Source of the DNA: Promicromonospora umidemergens
GTDB taxonomy: Bacteria; Actinomycetota; Actinomycetes; Actinomycetales; Cellulomonadaceae
Direction of reading: 5' to 3'
Assembly: GCF_024171995.1 (NCBI RefSeq)
Contig: NZ_JAMTCT010000013.1
Location: 62,001-126,000 of the forward strand
Length of the DNA: 64,000 bases
The notes under the pieces were generated by a model. The model saw only the letters and a program-made list of their open reading frames with translations. It was not told where the DNA came from and made no database searches. Each line of letters starts with the position of its first letter. Within the stretch, counting starts at the first letter, position 1. Positions 50,151 through 59,381 of this stretch are shown here, piece after piece. Position numbers and translations under genes: made by a program.

Positions 50151-50295
50151 GTCCAGCTCCTGGGGATCGGCGAGAACGTGACACTCACAGGTGTCGGACC
50201 AGCACCGAGACGAGCCACATTTCGGCATCGCACGCAGCCGGCGGCGCTACGAACCGGGCACGATTGTGCGTGGCGCGCGCGAGGCGTCCGGGGTA

Positions 50296-50967
50296 TCAAC
50301 GCAGAGCTGGGTCTGCTCCTGACTGCCTTCCCGGCAACAGCAGCACCTCGGTTCGCACCCCGGTGACTCGCTCACGGACGCCGACCCGCCGCGTGATGCT
50401 GTGCCGGTCCAAGCCCAGCGTTTCAGCAACGGCGTCGAAGTCCTCGGCGTACAGTCGCGCGAGCGCGGGAACCCGGGTCGTAACTCGCACGGTGACGTGG
50501 GGATTGGTTCGGAGGATCGTGGTGATCAGGGTTCGCCGCATTGTCCGGACGGTGTCCGAGGAGGTCCCGGGAAGCTTGGCGTGATTGGACAGCTCGACGA
50601 CGTCTCGGCCTGTGCCGGTGGCCCGCGCCTCGATGACCGCCGTCCCGTCCTGCAGCACGTAGGTCGCGCGCCGTGTGCGGGGCCGCGGGCACCGCGCCGG
50701 GACAGCGGTCTGTACGACGTGTGCGACAACGACAGTGACCAGCACGGCGTAGACGGCCCCGGCGACGATCGCCGCCGGCCAGCCCTGGGAGTACGCGGAC
50801 GTCGCGACGATCAGCACGAACATCGACAGCACCAGTGGCCCGGTAGCCGAGGATATGGTTCGCAGCACCGGCCGCCGAAGGAGCCGGACGTGAGCTGGCG
50901 TGCAATGGTCGGTCAGACCGTCGAACGACGACGGGTCCGGAAGGACGACCCTCTCTGACGCGCTCAT
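50296..50967 (-). CDS. Hypothetical two-helix membrane protein
   Basis: 223 residues. Two membrane segments, GPLVLSMFVLIVATSAYS (about 43-60) and AAIVAGAVYAVLVTVVVAHVV (about 64-85), then a soluble C-terminal domain with DGTAVIEARATGTGRDVVEL and TRVPALARLYAEDFDAVAETLGLDR. The soluble part looks like a small alpha/beta domain. Position in the ICE and topology suggest a component of the conjugation apparatus or entry exclusion, without proof. Confidence 0.55.
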   Translation of the reverse strand: MSASERVVLPDPSSFDGLTDHCTPAHVRLLRRPVLRTISSATGPLVLSMFVLIVATSAYSQGWPAAIVAGAVYAVLVTVVVAHVVQTAVPARCPRPRTRRATYVLQDGTAVIEARATGTGRDVVELSNHAKLPGTSSDTVRTMRRTLITTILRTNPHVTVRVTTRVPALARLYAEDFDAVAETLGLDRHSITRRVGVRERVTGVRTEVLLLPGRQSGADPALR

Positions 50968-51121
50968 GGGGACAAGTCTCCAAGGCTCGGCGGCGAGCCT
51001 CCACCGCTGAGCTCTGCCGCCCCGACGCCTTGTTGCTGCTAGCCGGGGGCGCGGCAGAGCTGCGACAGGTGGAGCGCAGCGACCGGTTTGGGCCTGAGCT
51101 GCGTGTTCGCCCGTTCAGCGG

Positions 51122-52255
51122 TCACATGCCCGGACTGGGCTTCGTCCCGCCCGGCCGTGAGGGACCGTTCTCGGAGTCCGGGGCTTGCTGGGCTGAGCGG
51201 AGCTGGTTGATCCTGTCCCGGGCCACATCCAGGTCGACCCTGTGGGTATCTCCGGGCAGGTCCAGAGAGACGTACCTCTTCGGGGCGTCCAGGTTGGTCT
51301 CGTATGCCTCCAGTGGTGACGCGAGCGTGTCGGCGGTGAGCCCGGCCTGGCGTGCGTAGGTGACGATGGCGGACATGCCCACTGCGAGGTCGTGCTCGAG
51401 TCCTACGCTGTAGGGCCGGACGGTGAGTTCGGCGGGTGACCAAATGGTCTGCTGGATCGTTGGGTCGCCGAGGATTTGCTCGGGGTGTTTGAGGTAGTAC
51501 TCGTTGAGATGAGCCTGGAGCCCGTTGCGTTCGTAGGCCAGGGATCGCAAGAAGGTGTGCGGGTTGCGGGGTGCTCCGAAGTGGCGGCGCAGGACGAGAA
51601 TGTCGACGCAGCTGTCGTTGCCCGGATCGGTGCGCAGAGCGCCGGCAGGGAGACGCACCGCGCCGGCGAGCTCGCCCAGGTGGGCGATGTACTGGCGAAA
51701 CTGCGGGTCGGGGTCGTCGAGCAGTTCCTGGGAAACCAACGCGACGGTGAACCCGCCCGGTTCCGTGGTTTCCAGCATCGTGAGCACTCCGATGGTCTGG
51801 GTGAGCTGGCGCTGGTCGGCGATGCCGGGGCGGCGCAGGGCGACATCGACGTACGGGGCGACGCCGATCACGGCGTCGTGCTCGTCGTGGAAGGTATCCC
51901 CGTCCATCACCCGCAGGATCGTTCCGTGATGGGGCCAGGACGTCGCCGGGTCGTGCCCGGCGGGGATCTGCCCCGTGAAGCCGTTCGCCTGTCCCGGCTC
52001 GAGGCGGCGTTCGGAGGGCGGCAGTCCTGCCAGCACCTCCGGGTCCGGGCCGTGGGCCAGGAATCTGCCTTCGTAGATGCCCAGTTCACGCAGCGTCTTC
52101 CACACGTGGCGGGCGATCAGGTCGTGGGCAGCTGTGGCGTCCGCGGCGTCGTGATCGTGCATCGCGGCGATGTCCGCGCGTGCGGCGGCCTTGGCGTGCT
52201 CGTCATCGTCGTAAGCGTCGTCGAGGAAGCGCTCGACTTCGTCGTTGAACATCAT
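51122..52255 (-). CDS. Degenerate N6-methyltransferase-like protein, paralogue A
   Basis: 377 residues from ATG 52255, overlapping the DUF4913-like gene. The sequence follows the N-terminal methylase-like half of large ICE helicase/methylase proteins: HDLIARHVWKTLRELGIYEG, AVIGVAPYVDVALRRP (motif IV position with A-P-Y in place of N-P-P-Y), FTVALVSQELLDDP and CVDILVLRRHFGAP. The SAM-binding motif I (F-x-G-x-G) is not seen where RFLAHGPDP stands. Related to the genes at 59382 and 61462. The helicase part is absent, and the key residues look partly lost, so enzymatic activity is doubtful; it may be a DNA-binding or mimic protein. Confidence 0.6.
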   Translation of the reverse strand: MMFNDEVERFLDDAYDDDEHAKAAARADIAAMHDHDAADATAAHDLIARHVWKTLRELGIYEGRFLAHGPDPEVLAGLPPSERRLEPGQANGFTGQIPAGHDPATSWPHHGTILRVMDGDTFHDEHDAVIGVAPYVDVALRRPGIADQRQLTQTIGVLTMLETTEPGGFTVALVSQELLDDPDPQFRQYIAHLGELAGAVRLPAGALRTDPGNDSCVDILVLRRHFGAPRNPHTFLRSLAYERNGLQAHLNEYYLKHPEQILGDPTIQQTIWSPAELTVRPYSVGLEHDLAVGMSAIVTYARQAGLTADTLASPLEAYETNLDAPKRYVSLDLPGDTHRVDLDVARDRINQLRSAQQAPDSENGPSRPGGTKPSPGM

Positions 52256-53082
52256 GACCTTCCCGAACCGGCCCGCTGCTGCGGCATGACGCTGGGCGCT
52301 CGGCGTCGCGTCTCGGACCGGACCCGGCCTTCGACCGCGCGTCGGGCGGCGATGTCCTGGGCGACCCAAGCCTCGAAGTCCGCAGCCCTGTCAGTGAACG
52401 GGCGGGGTCGGACAGCGTCGGAGTCCCAGGTCTCCTGGGAACCGAACCCGGTCTCGCCGGGCCACAGGGTGACCGGGGTCGGGCGGTCCTCGGTCAGCCC
52501 GGTGCCACTGTGAGAGACCCACTCGGCCAGTCGGACCTGTGCCTCGACCAGCTCGCGATGCCACGTGATGGGGGCGGAGGCCGATGTCTTGGGGTCGTAC
52601 GCGGCCAGCCATGCGGTGTGCAGGGCTGACAGCTCCCACCGCAGCTCGGCGTGCCGGTGCCACAGCGGCGGGATCACCGTGATTCCGAGCCCGTAGTCGC
52701 GGCGCAGCCATGTCACCCACGCGTCCAGGTCCCGCCAGTACAGGCTGGCCTCCAGCGAGGACAGGAGGTTCAGGTTCATCGGCCGCAGCGGCAAGCTCGG
52801 TACAGCCGGCCGTCCCGGGCGATATGCGGACGCACCGCCAAAGCCTGTTGGTAGTGCGAAGGGGTCCTCATCGTCGGTGGGGTCGTCGTCCCCGTTGTGG
52901 TCGGTGCTCTCGTCGGGGCTGTCGAAGTCCTCATCCAGGGCCTCGACGTCGCTGGGCAGCATGAACGCGTTGTTCACGAAGTCGTCGAGCATCGTCTCGT
53001 CCGCCACGGAGCGCTCGGCCGAGTCGTGCGTGGGCCGATCGTTCTGGGCGTCGTCCGGAGTTGTGGTGTGGTTCTCATCCAT
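52252..53082 (-). CDS. DUF4913-like ICE protein
   Basis: 276 residues from ATG 53082 (AAGGAG at proper distance; GTG 53100 possible). Residues 1-80 are acidic and disordered (DEDFDSPDESTDHNGDDDPTDDEDP). The C-terminal domain (about 105-200) has LYWRDLDAWVTWLRRDYGLG, PPLWHRHAELRWELSALHTAWLAAYD and RLAEWVSH, the W-rich layout of DUF4913 found in actinobacterial conjugative elements. Function unknown; it is coupled to SSB upstream and methylase-like paralogue A downstream. Confidence 0.65.
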   Translation of the reverse strand: MDENHTTTPDDAQNDRPTHDSAERSVADETMLDDFVNNAFMLPSDVEALDEDFDSPDESTDHNGDDDPTDDEDPFALPTGFGGASAYRPGRPAVPSLPLRPMNLNLLSSLEASLYWRDLDAWVTWLRRDYGLGITVIPPLWHRHAELRWELSALHTAWLAAYDPKTSASAPITWHRELVEAQVRLAEWVSHSGTGLTEDRPTPVTLWPGETGFGSQETWDSDAVRPRPFTDRAADFEAWVAQDIAARRAVEGRVRSETRRRAPSVMPQQRAGSGRS

Positions 53083-53096
53083 GGCTGCGGGCTCCT

Positions 53097-53567
53097 TCAC
53101 GCGGTCCAGGAATCGGGCAGGATTCGGCCGGCGACGATCAGCTGGTCCAGATCGGCAGGCTGCCCCGGGCGGTGGTTGTCACTGGCCTTGAGCGCGTTCG
53201 TCCCTCTGCGAGCGATGCGACGAGCCCGGGTGACGCGGTAGGTGGTGCGGGCGGCGTCGTGCCCGATCCGGCGGGCCACGAACCAGGCCTCGCCGTCGCT
53301 GGTGGTCTTCACCCGCCCGGAGGCGACGAACCGGTCGCCGAACCGGAACCGACTGGTCATCCGGTCGGCGGCCTTGCCGAACACGACCAGATCGCACGGC
53401 ACCGCTGGGAAGTCCGCGAACTGACCGTCCCCCAGCGAAACCGGGACGGCCTCGGCCTCAACCCGCACCCGGACGAACGACCGACCGGCCCTGGTGTGCT
53501 GGAGCACGGGGTCTGCAGCCAGCCGACCCTCCAGGCTGACGGACGTGGGAATCGTCGAAGAAGACAT
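53097..53567 (-). CDS. ssb: Single-stranded DNA-binding protein family (OB fold)
   Basis: 156 residues from ATG 53567 (CAGGGAG upstream). The N-terminus IPTSVSLEGRLAADPVLQHT, then RSFVRVRVEAEAV, CDLVVFGKAADRMTSRFRFG and GRVKTTSDGEAWFVARRIG matches the SSB OB-fold strand order (G-x-L-x-x-D-P and V-x-x-F-G-x-x-A). The acidic C-terminal tip typical of housekeeping SSB is replaced by a basic, then neutral end. It would coat single-stranded ICE DNA during transfer or replication. Operon with the next two genes. Confidence 0.8.
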   Translation of the reverse strand: MSSSTIPTSVSLEGRLAADPVLQHTRAGRSFVRVRVEAEAVPVSLGDGQFADFPAVPCDLVVFGKAADRMTSRFRFGDRFVASGRVKTTSDGEAWFVARRIGHDAARTTYRVTRARRIARRGTNALKASDNHRPGQPADLDQLIVAGRILPDSWTA

Positions 53568-53757
53568 CGCAAGCTCCCTGTCGTTCAACCCCCACCGGCG
53601 TAGCGGGGTGCTGAGTGACAGGTGCGTTCCCGGACCCGCCGAAGCCGTCCTCACGCCCCCCGTATGCACTTCCCGCCGGTCAATGGGGAGCGATTCGGGC
53701 GTGCGCCGACCAGCTGGTGCCGAACCTGTGCACCTGCACACCGCACCAGGAAGGGCT

Positions 53758-54828
53758 TCAGCAGCCAGGGCCGGGCGAGTCGTGCGAGAGCCGCTGCGGC
53801 GCGATGCGGAACCGATCGCGGTGGGGGAATGGTGCGGATGTGATGCGGCGATGGTTCTGCTCGTCGACGATGTCCCGGATGTGCTCCGTGGTGGTGATCA
53901 GGTTCACGACGACGCCACGTGACGCGGGCGTGCGTCCGGCGTGCCACTGATAGCGGTCTAGGTCGACGGCGAGCTCGTTGAGCTCGTCCTGCAGGTGCTG
54001 ATGGCCGTCGGGGACGTTCTGGTCGGGGCGGTCGGCCACCAGGCGCAGCATCGCGCCGATCATGCTCCGCTCGATACTCACGCCTTGCGTCATGTCGCTA
54101 CCGGAGGGCAAGTTGCGGGCGCAGTCCGCGAGATCACGAGCGATCAGGTACTGATCCAAGGCGCTCACAGGGAGCGAGCTGTCCAGGAACTCGTTGGGCA
54201 GCTCGGCGAGCAGGACGTCGGCCTCGACGGCCCACTCGGTGCGCAGCACGGGCACGTTGTCCGGGTCGGACCCGCTGTCGAAGTTCCACTGGTCGTACGC
54301 CTCACGGTCCTCAGACCATGCCGCGTCCATGCGCTCGATGAGCTCGTCGGCCATCGCGTGGAAGCGTTCGATTCGCTGGGCTGGCGTCATCGCGGTGACT
54401 TCGGCGGGGTGGGCTGCCAGCGTGGCTTGAAAGGCGAGCCAGGCGTACATGCCGCGTCGCCCGCCGACCACGGACGACGCGTCCAGCACAGGCCGGTAAC
54501 TGGCCAGATGATCGCGCACCTTGTCCCATTGCTGGATGATCGGCGTGCGCAGCTCGGCAACGGTATGCAGACGGCTATCAGCGAGCGCGAGATGGGCGAC
54601 GACGTCGCCCCATCGGGGCGCACCAGTCGCCTCCCAGTCCTCCACCAGGCGCAGATCGCGGACCGCATTCTCGGAGGCTTCGACGTAGTCGCGGTAGTCC
54701 GTGTCGGCCCAGTCCCTCAGATGCTGGTACGCGTCCAGGGACTCGGCGAGACTCCTGCTCGCCTGCACGGCCTGAGCGAAGGCGTTCTCCACCAGGGCCT
54801 CAGGCGGCAGCATCGTCTGCTCGCTCAT
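53758..54828 (-). CDS. Hypothetical helical ICE protein
   Basis: 356 residues from ATG 54828. Nearly all helical, with acidic patches (RDWADTDYRDYVEASENAVRDL, LIERMDAAWSEDREAYDQW). It overlaps the coupling-protein gene by 29 bases, so translation is coupled. No domain recognised; similar-sized helical proteins sit after TraG-like genes in several actinobacterial elements. It may be an accessory of the coupling protein or relaxosome. No signal peptide. Confidence 0.6.
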   Translation of the reverse strand: MSEQTMLPPEALVENAFAQAVQASRSLAESLDAYQHLRDWADTDYRDYVEASENAVRDLRLVEDWEATGAPRWGDVVAHLALADSRLHTVAELRTPIIQQWDKVRDHLASYRPVLDASSVVGGRRGMYAWLAFQATLAAHPAEVTAMTPAQRIERFHAMADELIERMDAAWSEDREAYDQWNFDSGSDPDNVPVLRTEWAVEADVLLAELPNEFLDSSLPVSALDQYLIARDLADCARNLPSGSDMTQGVSIERSMIGAMLRLVADRPDQNVPDGHQHLQDELNELAVDLDRYQWHAGRTPASRGVVVNLITTTEHIRDIVDEQNHRRITSAPFPHRDRFRIAPQRLSHDSPGPGC

Positions 54829-56644
54829 CGACGTGGTCGCCTACTTCGTCAGGAACGGCGTCCCCGCTCGCGGCGGCCGTGCTGGCGCCGCTGCGGACGG
54901 TGGCTTCGAATGCCTCACGCCCGGCCGCCAGCTGCGCGGCGTCGGCGCGCTTGGTCCAAGGGCGCAGGGTGGCGATGATCGGCGGGGCCGAGCGCAGCAG
55001 GACCAGGTCGGTACCGAACGGCAAGGTCCGGATCGCCTCTGGCGGCATCACGGGCACCCGACGCAGGGAGCGCTGGATGCTGCGTGCTCCGGTCTCGTTG
55101 ATCGTCACCGAGTCGGTGACCTCGTCCTTCTCGCCGATCAGGGTGGACAGGTCGCGTAGGTCCCCGGTGGTGGAGATCCCGCCCAGGACGATCTTGACGA
55201 TCGCTGAGTCCCACATCGCTGCCGCGGTCTCGGCACCCCATTGGTCACGGGCCTGTGCCAGGGACTGGAACACCGGGATCGTGGTCATCCCGCTGCCACC
55301 GCCGTCGGCCATCAGGAACCGCAGCGAGGGCAGGGCAGCGATATTGCCGATCTCGTCCAGGGCAAGGAGCAGCGGCGGGTCCAGCCGCTGCCGCGGCGAG
55401 ACTGCGGCCAGGCGGCGTGCGGTCTCGGTGATGTCCTCGATCAGCGCCGCGATCAGGGCGCCGGACGCGGAGGCCCCGGAACCGGTGGCAAGCAGGTACA
55501 GCGTGCCGCGCTCGCGCAGGAACGCCTCGGGATCGAACACCTCGTCCGGGCCCGGGCTGACGGCATCGAGCACATCCGGGTCGGCCAGACACGACAGGGC
55601 CTGGCCAACCCCCATCCAGATGTTGTCCCGGGTGCGGGAGTCACCGTTGAGCATGCCGTCCAGCCCTTCGCCCCACCCGTGCGCGGCACGCGGGTGAGCG
55701 CGCAGGATCGCGACGGCGTCCGCAGCAGCGGCCGGCGACAACGACCACACGTACAGATCCTTGGGAGTACGGCCAGCCAAGGCCGCGGCATGCAGCAGGG
55801 CCTGCAGGGCGCCGCGGGTCGTGTTCTCCCAGAAGCTGCCGTTGTCCACGCCCTTGCCACCCAGCCCGGTCTCCTTGGCCAGCCCGGCTGCTCGCACCAT
55901 GGCGCGGCGCGGGGTCTCGCACCCACGGATCGGTGACCATCGCAGCCCGGCGGGCAGGTTCCCGGCCAGGCGCTGCGGATTGAACACCGCCACCGGTCCG
56001 ACAGCCTGTCGGGCGGCCATGGTCACGGCGAGCGTGTCCGGCCGGGTCGCGGTGGTGATGACAGCGCCGGGTGCGTCCAAGACCGCCGAGATGACCAGGT
56101 GCAAGCCTTTGCCGGAGCGGGGCGGACCGAGCACGAGCATGGAGTCCTCCACCGACGCCCACAGCTCGTGCCCGTGGGCGTAGCCCAGCAGGTACCCGAC
56201 GTCGGTCGGCTCGGCCCTGGGGACCGACGGGCGCAGCGTCCCCGACCGCTTCAGCAACGCCCGCCGGGACGCGGAGCGGGCCAGGTCGCGGGAGGTCGCA
56301 AGGCCCGCCTTGCTGGTGTGTGCCGACGGTGTGCGCAGGCTGGCCGCCGTGCGCCACACGACCCAGGCCAGCACCCCGCACCCGCCCAGAAGGACAGCGA
56401 CGGCGAGCCAGTACACGAACGGGTTCAGGCCGGCGGCGCCCACCACCCGGCCGGGGTCAGTCGGACTGGCCAGTACGCCAAGGCCGGAGGCCGGACCGCC
56501 GTCGGGCACGGTGTGGCCGGTCACGAGCGCTGCCAGGTTCGCGGAGAACCGCAGCACCGCCGACAACGTCAACAGCGCGACGAGCGCGCCCAGGGCCAGG
56601 TTGGTCAGCTCGTCGCCCATCGGGCGACCTGCCGCGGGAGTCAT
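54800..56644 (-). CDS. VirD4/TraG-family type IV coupling protein
   Basis: 614 residues. Two N-terminal membrane segments (about 13-38 and 76-99). Walker A GPPRSGKG at 173-180, Walker B LLLALDE at 425-431 with the DEIGN box, and the TraG-type segment MTTIPVFQSLAQARDQWG following. Residues 470-560 hold the remaining conserved blocks (IVKIVLGGISTTGDLRDLSTLIGE, RALQRVPVMPPEAIRTLP-like). It brings the relaxase-DNA complex to the secretion channel using ATP. The gene is in an operon with the ArdC-like gene and two unknown ones. Confidence 0.93.
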   Translation of the reverse strand: MTPAAGRPMGDELTNLALGALVALLTLSAVLRFSANLAALVTGHTVPDGGPASGLGVLASPTDPGRVVGAAGLNPFVYWLAVAVLLGGCGVLAWVVWRTAASLRTPSAHTSKAGLATSRDLARSASRRALLKRSGTLRPSVPRAEPTDVGYLLGYAHGHELWASVEDSMLVLGPPRSGKGLHLVISAVLDAPGAVITTATRPDTLAVTMAARQAVGPVAVFNPQRLAGNLPAGLRWSPIRGCETPRRAMVRAAGLAKETGLGGKGVDNGSFWENTTRGALQALLHAAALAGRTPKDLYVWSLSPAAAADAVAILRAHPRAAHGWGEGLDGMLNGDSRTRDNIWMGVGQALSCLADPDVLDAVSPGPDEVFDPEAFLRERGTLYLLATGSGASASGALIAALIEDITETARRLAAVSPRQRLDPPLLLALDEIGNIAALPSLRFLMADGGGSGMTTIPVFQSLAQARDQWGAETAAAMWDSAIVKIVLGGISTTGDLRDLSTLIGEKDEVTDSVTINETGARSIQRSLRRVPVMPPEAIRTLPFGTDLVLLRSAPPIIATLRPWTKRADAAQLAAGREAFEATVRSGASTAAASGDAVPDEVGDHVDERADDAAA

Positions 56645-56982
56645 GATGCACCCAGCCCGATACCACGCCCGCTCGGTGCCGGTCGGCGTGGTGGCTCAGG
56701 CGGACCGGTCGGGAACGTCAGGTCGGAGTGCTTCAGGTGTTCGGGAACGACCAAGCCCTTGAACGTGCGTCCTGCGCTCCTGGCGATGACCCACAGCGGC
56801 ATGTCCTGCTCGGTCACGAGCTCTCGAAGGATCCACGGGACATCCGTGCGGCCCAGTGAGACGTCGGCATCGTTCGAGAGGGGTGGCCAGGGCTGGCCGT
56901 GGAGGGTGACCGTGATGTGGCCGTCCTGGTCGATGTCGAGGACGACGTCGGCGCGATCTTCGTCGCGCAGTTGGCGGGTCAT
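56641..56982 (-). CDS. Small hypothetical ICE protein
   Basis: 113 residues; ATG overlaps the previous stop and its end overlaps the coupling-protein start. Compact alpha/beta domain with ADVVLDIDQDGHITVTLHGQPWP and PWILRELVTEQDMPLWVIARSAG; the tail is Pro/Gly/Arg-rich. No motif. Tight coupling with the coupling protein suggests a structural or regulatory role in transfer. Confidence 0.55.
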   Translation of the reverse strand: MTRQLRDEDRADVVLDIDQDGHITVTLHGQPWPPLSNDADVSLGRTDVPWILRELVTEQDMPLWVIARSAGRTFKGLVVPEHLKHSDLTFPTGPPEPPRRPAPSGRGIGLGAS

Positions 56983-58136
56983 CGCCCGATCCCCGTCGTT
57001 GACACCGGACGGGCACGGTCGGGTACCCCGAGTTCAGATCCGACGGAGTCGCCACCAGGGAGCGCCGTCGCTTCAGTCACGCCGGTTGACAGGGCGGCAG
57101 CGCGACGCCGTGTCCCGCTTCGGGCGGCCCGTTCCGGCTTCGCACTTTGGTCCAGGCCCGGCGGGTCGCTGTCGGGGACCAGGACCGTGTCCAGCGCGCC
57201 CAGGATCTCCAGGGCAGCTCGACGCACGCGGACTGCGGTCTGGGCAACCAGGGCGGACGGGTCCTGGCCCTCGACTCTGGACGCCCACGTCGTGACGTAG
57301 GGGATGGAGTAGTCGTCGGTCTGCATCCCGTGGGCGGCGGCGACCATCAGCGCGACCGATTCGGCCTCGACCTCCTTGATGCCACGGTGCTGCGCGGCAT
57401 CTTGGTCCGTGCGGTCGTGCAGGAGGATGTGCCCGGCTTCGTGGATGAGCGTCTTGCAACGCTGCACGTCGTCCCGGTCGGCCCGGAGCTGGACGCTCTT
57501 CGTGTCGTAGTCGGTGAGCCCGTTACGGCTGCTCGGCCAGCCAGTGGCGGGTGCGTCACCGACGGTGAAGCCCTTGGCCTCGATGACCTTCTTGACTCCG
57601 TCGAACAGACCGGCCGGCGCCTGGCCCTGCAAGAGCTGCGGGCTGGGCGCGACGGGTTTGGTCGGGACCGGGTCACCGTCGGTCAGTGCCAGCGGCCACA
57701 CGTACGCGGGCGCCCATCCGACCACCCGCGTGTCGATCGTCTCGTGCGGCTCAGGCGTTTCGCCGCGCGCCAGTCGGCGGTAGGAACCGTCCTCGGAGAC
57801 GGCGACGCGTCCTTCGACGGGCGCCAGGATCTGAAAGCCCGCCATGTCCTTGATGACGTGGCGGCCCAGCTTCTTCCACTGCTTGTACCCGGCGACGTAC
57901 TCCGGAGGGCCAGCGGGCACGAGTCCGGCCTCATGAGCCTGGGCGTTCTGGACCCAGATCAGCATCGTGTTCCCGAACGAGTACCTGCGGAACTTCGCCG
58001 CGAACTCGAGCGCACGCCGCCAGTCCTCCGGCGTGATCAGCTCGGCGACCGCGACGGTCAGCTTCTCGTGTAGCGCGTCGACCTTGGCCTTACGATCGGC
58101 GATCTTCTGATCCAGGGTCCGGCTGTCTTTGCGCAT
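56979..58136 (-). CDS. ArdC-like antirestriction protein with zinc-metalloprotease motif
   Basis: 385 residues from ATG 58136. N-terminal domain (about 10-150) is ArdC N-terminal type: KVDALHEKLTVAVAELITPEDWRRALE, FRRYSFGNTMLIWVQNAQA and YVAGYKQWKKLGRHVIKDMAG, which bind single-stranded DNA in ArdC. C-terminal domain has HEAGH at 232-236 and VEAESVA near 256, the zinc peptidase core. Such proteins protect transferred single-stranded DNA from restriction. The last 80 residues are variable. A hairpin covering the ribosome-binding site precedes the start. Confidence 0.88.
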   Translation of the reverse strand: MRKDSRTLDQKIADRKAKVDALHEKLTVAVAELITPEDWRRALEFAAKFRRYSFGNTMLIWVQNAQAHEAGLVPAGPPEYVAGYKQWKKLGRHVIKDMAGFQILAPVEGRVAVSEDGSYRRLARGETPEPHETIDTRVVGWAPAYVWPLALTDGDPVPTKPVAPSPQLLQGQAPAGLFDGVKKVIEAKGFTVGDAPATGWPSSRNGLTDYDTKSVQLRADRDDVQRCKTLIHEAGHILLHDRTDQDAAQHRGIKEVEAESVALMVAAAHGMQTDDYSIPYVTTWASRVEGQDPSALVAQTAVRVRRAALEILGALDTVLVPDSDPPGLDQSAKPERAARSGTRRRAAALSTGVTEATALPGGDSVGSELGVPDRARPVSTTGIGR

Positions 58137-58139
58137 TGT

Positions 58140-58165
58140 TGCCTCCCAGACGTGTCTGGAAGGCA
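58140..58165. promoter_or_regulatory. Hairpin covering the ribosome-binding site of ardC-like gene
   Basis: TGCCTCCCAGAC at 58140-58151, two-base centre, GTCTGGAAGGCA at 58154-58165, one mismatch. On the minus strand the second arm contains GGGAGGC just 4 bases before the ATG at 58136, so the stem would hide the ribosome-binding site; a repressor operator is the alternative. Confidence 0.65.
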
Positions 58166-58355
58166 GGGGGAAAGACGGCCCCGCTGACCGAGCAGCGTCC
58201 GGCAGCTACGTCACTGGCGGCCAGCCGCGACGCTGCGGGAGGTTGGCGCTGGTCGCAGGATCGACTGTCGGGTCGTTCTCGTGCGCGGCGTAGTCGGCCT
58301 CGCTGACCGGTGCTGGGCTTGGTGCCACACCGTCCGCACGACAGACGTGCCGGTG

Positions 58356-59360
58356 TCACCTCAGCCGGCCGTGAGGAGGTGCCGGGCGCTGCGACGGCGC
58401 CGGACCCTCGAGGGGCACCGCGCCACGGCTGGCGCGGCGGAGCATCCGGGCGACGTCGTCGGCGTTCGTGACCAAGACCGCCTCCCCGCTGCTGATCAAC
58501 TCGTGCGAAGCCACTGAGGTCAGGCTCGTGACAGGGCCCGGGAAGGCACCAAGGGGGCGACCCAGAGCGAGGGCTTCCTCGCACACGCCTGGGGTCTTGG
58601 AGCGGTTACGAGCCTCGATCGCGACCATCCCGCCGGACAGTGCGGCGGTGATTCGGTGCCGGGCTCGCGCAGCGGCATGGGAGGGGAGGATCCCGGGAGG
58701 TGTCTCGGTGAGCAGGACACCCCCGTTGTCACGGATCCGGTGAAACAGGCTCATGTTCGCTGGCGGGAGGGGGTTGTCCAGGCTGCCGGCCAGGACGACG
58801 ATCGTCGCTCCGCCGGATACGTAGGCTCCGCGGTGGGCTTCGAGGTCGATGCCGTGCGCGCCGCCGGAGACCACCTGGAGGCCCCGGCCGGCCAGGTCGT
58901 GTGCGAGCTTCTGAGCCGTGACCAGTCCGTATTCGGTCGCTGCCTGACGACCGACGACGGCGACGCGGTCGGTATGGGGCGTGGCGAGCAGGCTGGTATT
59001 TCCTTCGGCCCACAGCGCCAGGGGCGCCCAGTGGCCCAGGTCTTCCAATCCGGTCGGCCAGTGCGGGTCTGACGGGATCAGGACCCGGGGATCAGGGGCG
59101 AGGGCGGTGAAGAACGCGCCCGCGATGTCGGGCTCAGCGAGGCGTTCCCGGATCGTGGTGCGCCACTCATCCACCTCCCAGAGCGTGTGCATGTCGACTG
59201 GCTCGCTTCCGAGCGCGAGGCGCAGGGTCTCGATGGCGCCGCGGGCAGAGACCCAGCCACCCATGACCGCGGCGGTGCCCGGCGGGCTGATCACTGCGAG
59301 CAACGCGCGGGCAGTGCGCTCGTCGACGTCGTCGAGGTTCAGGTCGAACGGGCTCATCAT
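58356..59360 (-). CDS. dprA: DprA/Smf-family DNA-processing protein
   Basis: 334 residues from ATG 59360 (TTG 59369 gives a slightly longer form). A Rossmann-like fold: VAVVGRQAATEYGLVTAQKLAH, LQVVSGGAHGIDLEAHRGA, ATIVVLAGSLDNPLPPAN and GGVLLTETPPGILPSHAAAR, then RNRSKTPGVCEEALALGRPL. The core is that of DprA/Smf, which binds single-stranded DNA and loads RecA. The N-terminal 100 residues are not the usual SAM-like domain, and the winged helix at the end is missing or degenerate. It lies between ArdC and a methylase-like gene, so it probably serves incoming element DNA rather than natural transformation. Confidence 0.85.
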   Translation of the reverse strand: MMSPFDLNLDDVDERTARALLAVISPPGTAAVMGGWVSARGAIETLRLALGSEPVDMHTLWEVDEWRTTIRERLAEPDIAGAFFTALAPDPRVLIPSDPHWPTGLEDLGHWAPLALWAEGNTSLLATPHTDRVAVVGRQAATEYGLVTAQKLAHDLAGRGLQVVSGGAHGIDLEAHRGAYVSGGATIVVLAGSLDNPLPPANMSLFHRIRDNGGVLLTETPPGILPSHAAARARHRITAALSGGMVAIEARNRSKTPGVCEEALALGRPLGAFPGPVTSLTSVASHELISSGEAVLVTNADDVARMLRRASRGAVPLEGPAPSQRPAPPHGRLR

Positions 59361-59381
59361 CGACTCCAATCAGTACGAGGC

